Below are positions 15,505-23,123 of a DNA stretch of 23,147 bases, piece after piece (position 1 is the stretch's first letter; each line of letters begins with the position of its first letter). This stretch comes from an uncultured Bacteroides sp. (GTDB lineage Bacteria; Bacteroidota; Bacteroidia; Bacteroidales; Bacteroidaceae), in the NCBI GenBank assembly GCA_900766195.1, contig CAAFUN010000013.1, positions 1 through 23,147 of the forward strand, given 5' to 3'. The notes below the pieces were generated by a model that worked only from the letters and a program-made list of their open reading frames with translations, was not told the DNA's origin and searched no databases. The position numbers were made by a program, and so were the translations under genes.

Positions 15505-15948
15505 ATGAAAAAACAAATTCGCACCTTGTTATGTAGTCTGCTTTTGATATGCTCCACAGGGATATATGCTCAGAAAGGGCTACAGATAGCCAATATTTTT
15601 GAAAAATACGGTAATCAGAAGGGAGCCACATACGTAGAACTCTCCAAAGCACTTTCCAAGACATGGGACATCTCTCGCTACCAAAGTTTAAAATTGCAAA
15701 AAGCAGAAAAAGCATTACCCGATATTTATCGTAGCTTGGAAGCAGACCGTGAACATGCCAAAAAGATAAAAGAAGTGGTGGCCGACGGCAACATACAGTC
15801 GGGCTATTATCAACTGCCTCCTATACAAAAAGGTATCAACCGCTTTATTCTTTTTCGTATGGGACAGAAGGGAGAAGCTACACTGATCTATATTGAAGGC
15901 GAAATAGAAGGCGACGACCTCATAGCTCTAATGCTTAGCAAAGACTAA
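15505..15948 (+). CDS. Exported protein of unknown function in the sigma-factor operon
   Basis: I do not recognise this 147-residue protein with confidence. From the ATG at 15505 it has a clear signal peptide (MKKQIRTLLCSLLLICSTGIYAQ); an ATG at 15493 would add four residues. A TTG at 15472 also opens the frame but overlaps the previous stop codon and spoils the signal peptide, so I reject it. The mature part has helical repeats of charged residues (YVELSKALSKTWDISRYQSL, LEADREHAKKIKEVVADG) and ends in a strand-rich segment (NRFILFRMGQKGEATLIYIEGEIEGDD). Small exported proteins of this plan occur beside ECF sigma genes in Bacteroides. It is third in the operon. Confidence 0.8.
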   Translation: MKKQIRTLLCSLLLICSTGIYAQKGLQIANIFEKYGNQKGATYVELSKALSKTWDISRYQSLKLQKAEKALPDIYRSLEADREHAKKIKEVVADGNIQSGYYQLPPIQKGINRFILFRMGQKGEATLIYIEGEIEGDDLIALMLSKD

Positions 15949-15995
15949 CACGAAGCAACAATTCATTAAAAAAGAACATATAAACATTACCCATT

Positions 15996-16865
15996 ATGAA
16001 ACGGATTTTATTTCTACTATCTCTGGTATGTTCCATGACAGCCATGGCACAAGAAAGCATTTCGCAAGATACCACCCTCTACGTCAACGGACGAAAAATC
16101 AACATCAAAGAGCACAACGGCAAACTCAAAGTGAAGATGTACAACACCAATGATACAATAGAAGATGTGCAGGTTTTTGAAGGAGTGTATCTAGACGGAC
16201 GTAGCATTGAGAGAAGCACAGTCCTATCTATGCCTTTTATGAAAAAGAAGAAAGACAAGTATCATTTCGATCCTCATTATCCCGTTGTATACTTCGGTTT
16301 TAATAAATCGGCCGACAAAACTTTACGCTATTCATCTTCATTGCCTCAAATCAATTCCAAATCTTGGGAATGGGGTATCAATCCCTTTTACGGAGGCATG
16401 GCCTTAACTTCCGATAATCATTGGGGCGTTACCTCCGCATTTGGGATAGCCCGCATTGTATATAAGCTGGATAACAACTACGGACTTGAAAAAGTGAATG
16501 GCATTACTCTCTGTAAGCCTGCTTCCGACGGAATAGAATATCAGAAAAGCTGGCTCCGATATTGGGCATTCCGCCTCCCCGTCAGCCTTGAATGGCAGAC
16601 CCGATTAAGCAGTAACCGCGTCTTTGTCTCTACCGGAGTTGAAGCAGAATGGCGTACAGGCATCGTTTCGAGAGCAAAATATAACGGAAGTAAACACACC
16701 CTAAGCGACAAGTTGAATACCAATCCGCTCGGATTAAACCTACTCATACAAGCCGGATACGGCAGCATTGGGTTCAATGCTCGCTTTGCACTCACTTCAT
16801 TCTTCGAAAAGAACAAAGGTCCTGAGATGTACCCCTCCTCTATCGGATTGGCTTGGTATTGGTAA
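15996..16865 (+). CDS. Exported, probably outer-membrane protein of unknown function
   Basis: A 289-residue protein with a signal peptide at 1-18 (ends AMAQ). Residues 25-75 form a short strand-rich domain (TTLYVNGRKINIKEHNGKLKVKMYN) that resembles a recurrent periplasmic module. From about 95 to the end the sequence alternates aromatic and small residues in barrel-like strands (WEWGINPFYGGMAL, AEWRTGIVSRAKYNG, INLLIQAGYGSIGFNARFAL) and finishes SSIGLAWYW, an aromatic C-terminus typical of outer-membrane insertion. It follows the third sigma-operon gene by 47 bases on the same strand, so it is a likely target or effector of that sigma factor. No family name is claimed. Confidence 0.8.
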   Translation: MKRILFLLSLVCSMTAMAQESISQDTTLYVNGRKINIKEHNGKLKVKMYNTNDTIEDVQVFEGVYLDGRSIERSTVLSMPFMKKKKDKYHFDPHYPVVYFGFNKSADKTLRYSSSLPQINSKSWEWGINPFYGGMALTSDNHWGVTSAFGIARIVYKLDNNYGLEKVNGITLCKPASDGIEYQKSWLRYWAFRLPVSLEWQTRLSSNRVFVSTGVEAEWRTGIVSRAKYNGSKHTLSDKLNTNPLGLNLLIQAGYGSIGFNARFALTSFFEKNKGPEMYPSSIGLAWYW

Positions 16866-16882
16866 GCACTCTAGTACACTCT

Positions 16883-16906
16883 CTTTTATTTTCTCTATAA
16901 TAAAAG
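16883..16906. repeat. A+T-rich hairpin after the sigma-factor operon
   Basis: CTTTTATT at 16883-16890 pairs with AATAAAAG at 16899-16906 around an 8-nt loop. It lies 18 bases after the stop codon of the last gene. The A+T-only character and missing T-tract make it a poor terminator, although it is the only hairpin in this gap. Confidence 0.35.
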
Positions 16907-16958
16907 TCCTGCCGGGATGATATTTCACCGAGCAACCTTTATTGTAGAGAATTTTTCT

Positions 16959-16966
16959 TATCTTTG
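16959..16966 (+). promoter_or_regulatory. Candidate -7 promoter element for the guanine deaminase gene
   Basis: TATCTTTG matches TAnnTTTG and lies 28 bases before the ATG at 16994, giving a leader of about 20 nt. No strict -33 TTTG is seen, though TTTATTG occurs about 15-20 bases upstream. Confidence 0.5.
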
Positions 16967-16993
16967 TTTACTTTTAGTATAAAGTAATGTAAA

Positions 16994-17461
16994 ATGACAA
17001 AAGAAGAATTGATGAGGAAAGCTATTGAGCTTTCACTAGATAATGTGAGCCACGGTGGCGGTCCATTCGGTGCAGTCATAGCCAAAGACGGTGAGATAAT
17101 AGCAACAGGCGTCAATCGTGTGACCGCTTCCTGCGACCCTACGGCGCATGCTGAAGTCAGTGCCATCCGGGCAGCAGCTACCAAACTAGACACTTTCAAC
17201 TTGAGCGGATGTGAGATATATACTTCATGCGAACCTTGTCCCATGTGTTTGGGTGCCATTTATTGGGCTAGACTAGACCGCATGTACTATGGCAACAACA
17301 AGACAGATGCCAAGCACATAGGCTTTGATGATTCCTTTATTTATGATGAACTGGCATTGAAACCGGCGGATAGGAGACTTCCTTCGGCAATATTACTACC
17401 ACAAGAGGCCATTAAAGCTTTCGAAGCATGGACTCAAAAAGAAGACAAAATCGCGTATTAA
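16994..17461 (+). CDS. guaD: Guanine deaminase, cytidine-deaminase fold
   Basis: This 155-residue zinc enzyme probably converts guanine to xanthine and ammonia in purine salvage. The zinc site is H52 with E54 as proton shuttle (PTAHAEV) and C82, C85 (SCEPCPMCLGAIYWAR). The segments GGGPFGAVIAKDGEIIATGVN, GFDDSFIYDEL and the C-terminal FEAWTQKEDKIAY match the Bacillus subtilis GuaD family (156 residues) closely as I recall it, including the FDDSFIY stretch that separates it from the tRNA adenosine deaminase TadA. The gene has its own promoter candidate. The acetyltransferase gene begins 30 bases downstream. Confidence 0.85.
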   Translation: MTKEELMRKAIELSLDNVSHGGGPFGAVIAKDGEIIATGVNRVTASCDPTAHAEVSAIRAAATKLDTFNLSGCEIYTSCEPCPMCLGAIYWARLDRMYYGNNKTDAKHIGFDDSFIYDELALKPADRRLPSAILLPQEAIKAFEAWTQKEDKIAY

Positions 17462-17491
17462 GAGTATATTCAGAAGCTGCATAATTAGTCT

Positions 17492-18055
17492 ATGTTGAAT
17501 CATGTCGGAACTCAAATACTTCATTCGGAAAGATTAATTCTCCGTCCCTTTCGCTATACAGATGATGACGACATGCTATCCTATTGGGTCAGCGATCCAA
17601 AAATCCAGTCACTATATTCCGAACCGGTATATACGACAAAAGAGGAAGTAAAAGAGTTGCTGGATAAATATATTAGTTCATATCAACAGTACGATTATTA
17701 CCGCTGGGCTATCATAGAGAAAGAATCGAGTATTTGTATTGGGCAAATTGCCATATTCCTGGTGGACAATAAAAATCATTTTTGTGAAATAGAGTATGCC
17801 TTGGGAAGCAAGTTTCACCGTAAAGGATATGGAACAGAAGCGGTAAAGAGTATACTGAGTTTTTGTTTTAATGAAGTATATTTCCATAAGGTTCAAGTGT
17901 GTCACAAAAAAGGTAATGCTGCATCACAGGGAGTCATTCGCAAATGCAATTTTACTTATGAGGGCACATTGCGCGATTTCTTTTTCATGGATGGGAAATA
18001 CGTAAGTCGTTTGTACTATTCAATGCTTAAAGAAGAGTATGAAAACTTATCCTAA
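17492..18055 (+). CDS. GNAT-family N-acetyltransferase, RimJ/RimL type
   Basis: A 187-residue acetyltransferase of the RimJ/RimL branch. The N-terminus SERLILRPFRYTDDDDMLSYW is the family opening. The acetyl-CoA phosphate loop is HRKGYGTEAVKSIL (R110, G112, G114), followed by NEVYFHKVQVCHKKGNAASQGVIRKCNFTYEGTLRDFFF, the usual asparagine-containing C-terminal half. Members acetylate ribosomal protein N-termini, antibiotics or small metabolites; the target here cannot be told. It probably shares a transcript with guaD. Confidence 0.88.
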   Translation: MLNHVGTQILHSERLILRPFRYTDDDDMLSYWVSDPKIQSLYSEPVYTTKEEVKELLDKYISSYQQYDYYRWAIIEKESSICIGQIAIFLVDNKNHFCEIEYALGSKFHRKGYGTEAVKSILSFCFNEVYFHKVQVCHKKGNAASQGVIRKCNFTYEGTLRDFFFMDGKYVSRLYYSMLKEEYENLS

Positions 18056-18193
18056 GAGTAATCATAGCTCTGAAATTGAAGCTCAAAGTATTATTTTCTA
18101 AACAAAGATCATTGAGGAAATCGGTCGAAGTAATAGCTTGCCTTATATCTCTAATATAGAATAATCTAAATTACCACAACTACAATTATTCGA

Positions 18194-18225
18194 TTTGCAT
18201 AATTCGAATAAAATAATTATGTTTG
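18194..18225 (+). promoter_or_regulatory. Full consensus Bacteroides promoter for the ATPase gene
   Basis: TTTG at 18194-18197 and TATGTTTG at 18218-18225 are separated by 20 bases, an exact fit to the TTTG-N19-21-TAnnTTTG consensus of the Bacteroides primary sigma factor. The ATPase ATG is at 18242, so the leader would be about 10 nt. This is the best promoter match in the window. Confidence 0.75.
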
Positions 18226-18241
18226 TGCAAAGATTAAATCC

Positions 18242-19396
18242 ATGACAAGAGTAGTAAACCCTTTTATAGTAACCGGAAAGATAGCTCCCGAGTATTTCTG
18301 TGACCGGATAGAGGAGTCGGAACGGATTATCAAGTACATTACCAACGGTAACAATCTAGTTATTATCTCTCCGCGCCGTATGGGAAAAACAGGGCTCATA
18401 CGGTTTTGTTACGATAAGCCGGAGATAAAAAAAGAATACTATACGTTCTTTATAGATGTACTTCATACTTCCAGTTTGCGGGAGTTTACCTATTTGTTGG
18501 GACGCGAGATTTATGAAACCCTCCTACCCCGTAGTCGCAAAATGGCAAACTTGTTTCTCCAGACCATTAAGTCCATTAGTGGAAAATTCGGATTCGACCC
18601 AATCAATAACCTACCTATATTTAGCGTGGAATTGGGTGATATAGAACGACCGGAATATACCTTGGAAGAAATCTTTCAATACCTGGCTAATGCCGACAAA
18701 CCTTGTATTGTGGCTATTGATGAGTTTCAACAGGTGGCTAAATATCCTGAAAAGAATATTGAAGCCCTACTACGCACGCACATCCAAAAGATGCATAACA
18801 GCAACTTTATCTTTGCAGGCAGCGAGCGTCACATGATGCAGGAAATGTTTCTGTCTACAACACGCCCATTCTACCACAGTGCAGATCTGTTGGAACTAAA
18901 GGCTATCCCAATGGAGAAATATGCACCTTTCATTATAGATCATTTTGAGAAGTGCAAGCGTTCTGTCAAAACTGAGAATGTAGAGAAAGCCTATCACCTG
19001 TTTAAAGGACACACCTATTATATCCAGCGTACCTTCAATGAAGCTTTCGCCGACACAGCAGAGGGACAAGAATGCACCTCTGACATCATAAAGACGGCAA
19101 TAGATACGATTATTGCGTCAAATGACACCATCTTCCGGGAGATCTTATCCAATATCCCCGAGAAGCAAAAGGAATTACTGTATGCCATTGCCAAAGATGG
19201 TGAAGCCGAACGTATCACATCTGCCGATTTCATTAAACGTCACAGTCTGGCATCTGCAAGTTCTGTGCAATCGGCCTGTCAGAAATTGCTTGAAAAGGAT
19301 ATCATTACTGAGGTGAATAAAACATTCTCTCTGACAGACAAACTTTTTGCCATGTGGATAAACGGAATATATGGCAACAACCCGTCTGTTTGGTAA
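18242..19396 (+). CDS. AAA-type ATPase of the archaeal-ATPase-like family
   Basis: A 384-residue cytoplasmic P-loop ATPase. The Walker A loop is SPRRMGKT (43-50), with the first glycine replaced as often in this family, and Walker B is CIVAIDEFQ (155-163). FIFAGSERHMM (189-199) fits a sensor-1 region, LLELKAIPMEKYAPFI follows, and a winged-helix domain occupies about 305-370 (EKQKELLYAIAKDGE to FSLTDKLFAMWI). Proteins of this class (PF01637-like) are common and poorly understood in Bacteroides; some sit in defence or mobile loci. It has a strong promoter of its own, so it is probably well expressed. The DUF2130 gene follows after 89 bases on the same strand with no obvious promoter or terminator between, which suggests co-transcription. 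Confidence 0.88.
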   Translation: MTRVVNPFIVTGKIAPEYFCDRIEESERIIKYITNGNNLVIISPRRMGKTGLIRFCYDKPEIKKEYYTFFIDVLHTSSLREFTYLLGREIYETLLPRSRKMANLFLQTIKSISGKFGFDPINNLPIFSVELGDIERPEYTLEEIFQYLANADKPCIVAIDEFQQVAKYPEKNIEALLRTHIQKMHNSNFIFAGSERHMMQEMFLSTTRPFYHSADLLELKAIPMEKYAPFIIDHFEKCKRSVKTENVEKAYHLFKGHTYYIQRTFNEAFADTAEGQECTSDIIKTAIDTIIASNDTIFREILSNIPEKQKELLYAIAKDGEAERITSADFIKRHSLASASSVQSACQKLLEKDIITEVNKTFSLTDKLFAMWINGIYGNNPSVW

Positions 19397-19485
19397 AAGA
19401 CCTCAACTAAATATGGTTGCCAACAAAGCAGTAATTATGAATAAAAGTATTATTTAAGTTTACATAAAATCAAACGAAGTGAGCT

Positions 19486-20910
19486 ATGAAAGAGCTTAAA
19501 TGTCCCAAATGTGGTAGTGTTTTTACCGTAGATGAAGCGGATTATGCTTCTATTGTCAATCAAGTAAAGAATACGGAGTTTCAGGCTGAAGTGAACCGTC
19601 GGTTAGCAGAACTGCACAAACAGCAACAAGCAGAGTTGGAAGCCGACACGCTGAAGGTAAAGCAAGAATACACCACCAAATTATCTGCTAAGGAAATAGA
19701 ATTAGGGAAAAAAGATGCAGAGATAGCCAAGCTCACTGAGCAGGTGGTCAACATTGCTCAATCCAAACAGTTGGATTTTAACACTATACTTTCACAAAAG
19801 GAACAAGAGATCATCCGGCTTAAAGAGCAAATGAACAGTGTGGCTCAAAACAAGCAGTTAGAATTGAACGTAGAATTGGCAAAGAAAGATCAAGAGATTG
19901 CCAACCTGAAATCTGCTGCAGGGCAAAACAGCAGTAAACTCCAAATTGCCGTGCTGGAGGAGAAGAATAAAGCGCAAGAGGCTTTACAATCTAAAGAAAG
20001 GGAAATTGCGGAACTTCAGAATAAGGTGAGCTCGGAGAAAAGTGCAGCAGCTATTCGCGAAAAGAGCCTCAGCGAACAACATCTGTTTGAATTGAAGCAA
20101 TTGCAAGATCAAGTCAGCTACTACAAGGAGATGAAGGCTAAGATGTCTACCAAGATGATAGGCGAAACATTGGAAACTCATTGTAGCACCGAGTTCAACC
20201 GCATCCGTACGTCGATGTATCCCAACGCTTATTTCGAGAAAGACAATGATGCCAAAAGTGGCAGCAAGGGTGACTTCATCTTCCGCGATTACATGGATGG
20301 CATGGAGTACATTTCCATTATGTTTGAGATGAAAAACGAGATGGATGAAACGGCCACAAAACATCGCAACGAAGATTTCTTTGCCAAGTTGGATAAAGAC
20401 AGAAACGAAAAGGGCTGCGAATATGCCGTACTTGTTTCGTTGCTTGAGCCCGACAGTGAGCTATACAACGAGGGCATTGTTGATGTGTCCTACAGATACC
20501 CGAAGATGTTTGTCATTCGCCCTCAATTCTTTATGCCCCTTATCTCTCTACTTTCGCAAGCATCAAAGAAGAGCATTGAGTACAAACGGGAATTAGCCAT
20601 TGCCCGAAGCCAGTCTGTAGATGTAACCAATTTTGAGGAGCAATTAAACGACTTCAAAGATAAGTTCTCGAATAACTACCGTTTGGCCAGTGAAAAGTTT
20701 CAGAAAGCAATCGACGAAATTGACAAATCCATTGATCATCTGCAAAAAATAAAGGAGGCTCTCACCGGTTCGGAAAGGAATCTCCGTCTTGCCAACGATA
20801 AAGCCGAAGACCTGACCATCAAAAAACTAACACGGGGAAATGCCACGATGAAAGCCAAGTTTGAAGAAGCAAGGGCCTCAGAGCAAGATGCAACTGGTAG
20901 TATTGAGTAA
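19486..20910 (+). CDS. DUF2130-type coiled-coil protein with nuclease-like core
   Basis: A 474-residue cytoplasmic protein. It starts with a short CPKCG motif (6-10), like half a zinc ribbon. Residues about 40-215 are a long coiled coil that includes three consecutive 29-residue repeats (about 68-154). Residues about 222-360 are the conserved core: E227 (MIGETLETHCSTEF), D263 (GSKGDFIFRD) and E281-M-K283 (IMFEMKNE). The E...D...ExK order is that of PD-(D/E)XK nucleases, as in RmuC. A second helical region follows (about 375-445). I recognise the family as DUF2130 from memory; its biological role is not established. Context is the preceding ATPase gene. Nuclease activity is an inference from three residues. 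Confidence 0.8.
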   Translation: MKELKCPKCGSVFTVDEADYASIVNQVKNTEFQAEVNRRLAELHKQQQAELEADTLKVKQEYTTKLSAKEIELGKKDAEIAKLTEQVVNIAQSKQLDFNTILSQKEQEIIRLKEQMNSVAQNKQLELNVELAKKDQEIANLKSAAGQNSSKLQIAVLEEKNKAQEALQSKEREIAELQNKVSSEKSAAAIREKSLSEQHLFELKQLQDQVSYYKEMKAKMSTKMIGETLETHCSTEFNRIRTSMYPNAYFEKDNDAKSGSKGDFIFRDYMDGMEYISIMFEMKNEMDETATKHRNEDFFAKLDKDRNEKGCEYAVLVSLLEPDSELYNEGIVDVSYRYPKMFVIRPQFFMPLISLLSQASKKSIEYKRELAIARSQSVDVTNFEEQLNDFKDKFSNNYRLASEKFQKAIDEIDKSIDHLQKIKEALTGSERNLRLANDKAEDLTIKKLTRGNATMKAKFEEARASEQDATGSIE

Positions 20911-21132
20911 CAAATAAATTGAAGTATAGATCGGTATTTTGAGCTTTATGATACACCTTGGAAGAAAAACTATGTAGGCAGTGGAATAAATATTTCATGT
21001 TAACATATTTCATCTTCTACATTTTCACTTCTCATAGCAACTGATTATTCATCCCTACCCCTTCACTTAATCAGAGATGGTAATGAGTCATTAGAATCCT
21101 ACTTTTAATAGGACACTAATGATTTATTTTGA
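20911..21132. other. Gap between the DUF2130 gene and the broken glycosyltransferase
   Basis: No gene is seen here. The right part holds the IS-end-like hairpin at 21088-21122. The rest (about 180 bases) is A+T-rich with stops in all forward frames and shows no recognisable similarity to the transposase at 21860-23023. Confidence 0.5.
21088..21122. repeat. Hairpin resembling an IS end (possible relic terminus)
   Basis: TCATTAG (21088-21094) pairs with CTAATGA (21116-21122), and inside it TCCTA (21097-21101) pairs with TAGGA (21109-21113) around CTTTTAA. Read from 21121 leftwards it begins CATTAGTGTCC, identical over 11 bases to the left end of the IS element at 21824. A stem around a TTAAAA-type loop follows in both. 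The outer edge faces right, so a lost related element would have lain to the left, toward the DUF2130 gene. Confidence 0.5.
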
Positions 21133-21823
21133 TCAGTTACACGTTAAGTGGTTATTTAGAAATTCTCCAAGTCTTCTTTTTACTTCCTCTGCTGTGATTA
21201 GATCAAATTTCTCTTTGTACGAAGCCGAAGGATCGGAAGCAATATCCTTATTTATATCTGCAGGTTGAATCCCTATATGATCTGCATTTGCCTTTGGCAA
21301 CCAGATATGCATAGGAACACTAGGTGGGAAAATAGCAAAAGAGGGTACACTCAAAGCTTGAGCTATATGCCTTGGACCACCTTCATTTCCAAAAAAACAG
21401 TGGCAATTAGATATGATAAGAGCCATCTGTCTTAAATTATTAGCCTGAATATCTATAAAAATATGAGAATCCCTGTTCATCTCCGAATAAAGACCTTTTG
21501 CATATTCAGCTTCTTCGTCTCCTGAAAAATTAAAGATTAGCTGAGCATCATATTTCTGAATAAGAAATTCTAATACATCTTTCATCCTGTTTAAGTCCCA
21601 TCTTTTATACACTAGCCTGGTTGCAACAGCACAAAAAATAATGGGTTTGCTAAAATCCAATCTTTTATTTTTCATATATTCTCTTGCTCTGAATTTCTCA
21701 TCATCAGATAAGCAAAGCCTGAAAACAGAACTATTAACTATTTTAAATTCTTTATTCAAAGGAGTTAATAATTGCTGTATACTATCCACGTAATATAAGT
21801 TATCCTTATTTGCTATTTGATAA
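21133..21823 (-). pseudogene. Glycosyltransferase family 9 gene, 5' part cut off by an IS insertion
   Basis: This is the C-terminal part of a GT9 (heptosyltransferase-like) glycosyltransferase, which adds sugars from ADP- or other nucleotide donors to lipopolysaccharide or capsule. The recognisable core is FFGNEGGPRHIAQALSVPSF, the donor-binding segment, followed by FAIFPPSVPMHIWLP. A GTG at 21789 opens a 218-codon frame, but the same frame stays open upstream (NVIKIANKDNLYYVDS) until it enters the IS terminal repeat at 21824 and meets a stop there. The acceptor-binding N-terminal domain is missing, and its remains should lie beyond the right edge of the window. Gene inactivation by the IS is therefore the best reading. 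The stop codon at 21133 is only 10 bases from the IS-end-like hairpin, so the 3' end may also be altered. Confidence 0.75.
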
Positions 21824-21849
21824 CATTAGTGTCCCGTTAAAATCGGGAC
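21824..21849. repeat. Left terminal inverted repeat with internal hairpin
   Basis: Outer end of the IS. GTCCCG and CGGGAC pair around the loop TTAAAAT. It lies 10 bases beyond the transposase stop codon, where a hairpin may stop transcripts leaving or entering the element. Confidence 0.7.
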
Positions 21850-21859
21850 GAATTAATAA

Positions 21860-23023
21860 TTAATCAAACCATCCCGGAAAAAAGGGATTAAGTTGCTCTT
21901 TGACTTCATTGAAATTAGTCTTATTGAACAGATCTTGTAAAGGTGTTTTATCCGTCAGTGAGATGCTCAGAATTTGTAAGACCTCATAGGTCGAACGGTT
22001 CAGCTGCATATCATGTTGGACGATAGCTACCAAGCAATAGGTGATGATAGCTATACTGATCTGTATTCGCACTGCATTCTCTGTGGTACCCCAGAACTTT
22101 TTTATCTTGAGGTGCTGTTTTAACCATTTGAAGAACAGTTCCACGAGCCATCTCTTCTTATAAAGATTGGCAATATCAAGTGCAGATATGTGTTTGGCAT
22201 TCGTCAAGAAAGTAAATTCACGATCATTCTCTTCATCATAGAAGCAGATGACTCTGAATGATTCAGGATACTTCTTTTCAGAGGTGTACCCAATCAGTTT
22301 CACTTCCGCATCCGAAAGGATATTCTTGGGCATTCTACGCTTCCATTTACAGAACTTGCACTTTAGATTTGACTTCGCTCTGACTACAAAGAAAGAACCT
22401 GTAAGATGAATCCGATAAAGTTCCTTAAACGAGTCATATGCTCTGTCGAATATATAATAGGCATTTGGTTCATAATTAATTGTAGACATTGCAGTTGAAT
22501 CATGTTTGGATGCTGTAGTTACTGTATAAAAGGCAGGGACCTGTGCTTCTATGTCATAAAGGACATGAGCTTTAACCCCAGCTTTTCTCTTCCGGAACTT
22601 CGCCCAAGGAAATGTAGCCAAACATAAAGGAATCGTGGTGGAATCAAAAGCATACTTTCTTCCTGGAATATCCAAGATATTAGTAGCTCGTTTTTCACAT
22701 GCTTCCTTCATCATGTAGAAAGCAAAGTCTTCGAAGATTCTGTAATCCCGATTCTGATTGGCTGACGCAAGCGTAGTTTTGGCAATGGATTCACGACCAA
22801 GTCCCAAATGATAACGCTTTCCTTGATGAGCTTCCAAAGCTACAATCAAGTCGCGGAGACTTTCACGATTGCTGAGTTGACCGAATATCATTGCAAGTAA
22901 CTGGTTCCAGCAAGTGAAATGTTTCACATAACGGTTGCCATCGTATTTACGTACGTAGTTATTAAACTGAGTTCTGTTCAAAAAAGTGGAAAGTTGAGAA
23001 AAAACGTATTTATCTTGATTCAT
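21860..23023 (-). CDS. IS4-family DDE transposase
   Basis: A 387-residue cut-and-paste transposase. The catalytic acids are D127 (YAFDSTTIPL), D193 (YYIFDRAYDSF) and E295 inside the exact IS4 signature Y288-x2-R291-x3-E295-x6-K302 (YKKRWLVELFFKWLK). The N-terminal part (1-80), with FSQLSTFLNR and MIFGQLSNRESLRDLI, is the usual DNA-binding region of this Bacteroides group. Insertion between D193 and E295 is beta-strand-rich, as in Tn5-like enzymes. The frame is intact and the element may be active. A -7 element lies just inside the right end. Confidence 0.95.
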   Translation of the reverse strand: MNQDKYVFSQLSTFLNRTQFNNYVRKYDGNRYVKHFTCWNQLLAMIFGQLSNRESLRDLIVALEAHQGKRYHLGLGRESIAKTTLASANQNRDYRIFEDFAFYMMKEACEKRATNILDIPGRKYAFDSTTIPLCLATFPWAKFRKRKAGVKAHVLYDIEAQVPAFYTVTTASKHDSTAMSTINYEPNAYYIFDRAYDSFKELYRIHLTGSFFVVRAKSNLKCKFCKWKRRMPKNILSDAEVKLIGYTSEKKYPESFRVICFYDEENDREFTFLTNAKHISALDIANLYKKRWLVELFFKWLKQHLKIKKFWGTTENAVRIQISIAIITYCLVAIVQHDMQLNRSTYEVLQILSISLTDKTPLQDLFNKTNFNEVKEQLNPFFPGWFD

Positions 23024-23044
23024 ATGCAGCCGTTATTACGACTG

Positions 23045-23052
23045 CAAAAATA
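23045..23052 (-). promoter_or_regulatory. Candidate -7 promoter element for the transposase
   Basis: Read on the minus strand this is TATTTTTG, matching TAnnTTTG, 21 bases before the transposase ATG. The element thus carries its own promoter. Confidence 0.5.
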
Positions 23053-23123
23053 GAATTTCAAATCCGTTTCATTTCAAAACACCACTTAAACGACTATATT
23101 TCAATTATTTCAAAGAACTATTT

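Noticed and set aside
18242..20910. Classifying the ATPase/DUF2130 pair as a known named defence system
   Set aside because: Neither protein carries markers I can tie to a described system, and the surroundings are ordinary metabolic genes rather than a defence island.
20911..21087. Remains of a second transposase gene left of the IS-end-like hairpin
   Set aside because: I read the forward frames and found no segment resembling the C-terminus of the transposase at 21860-23023, so only the terminal hairpin is supported.
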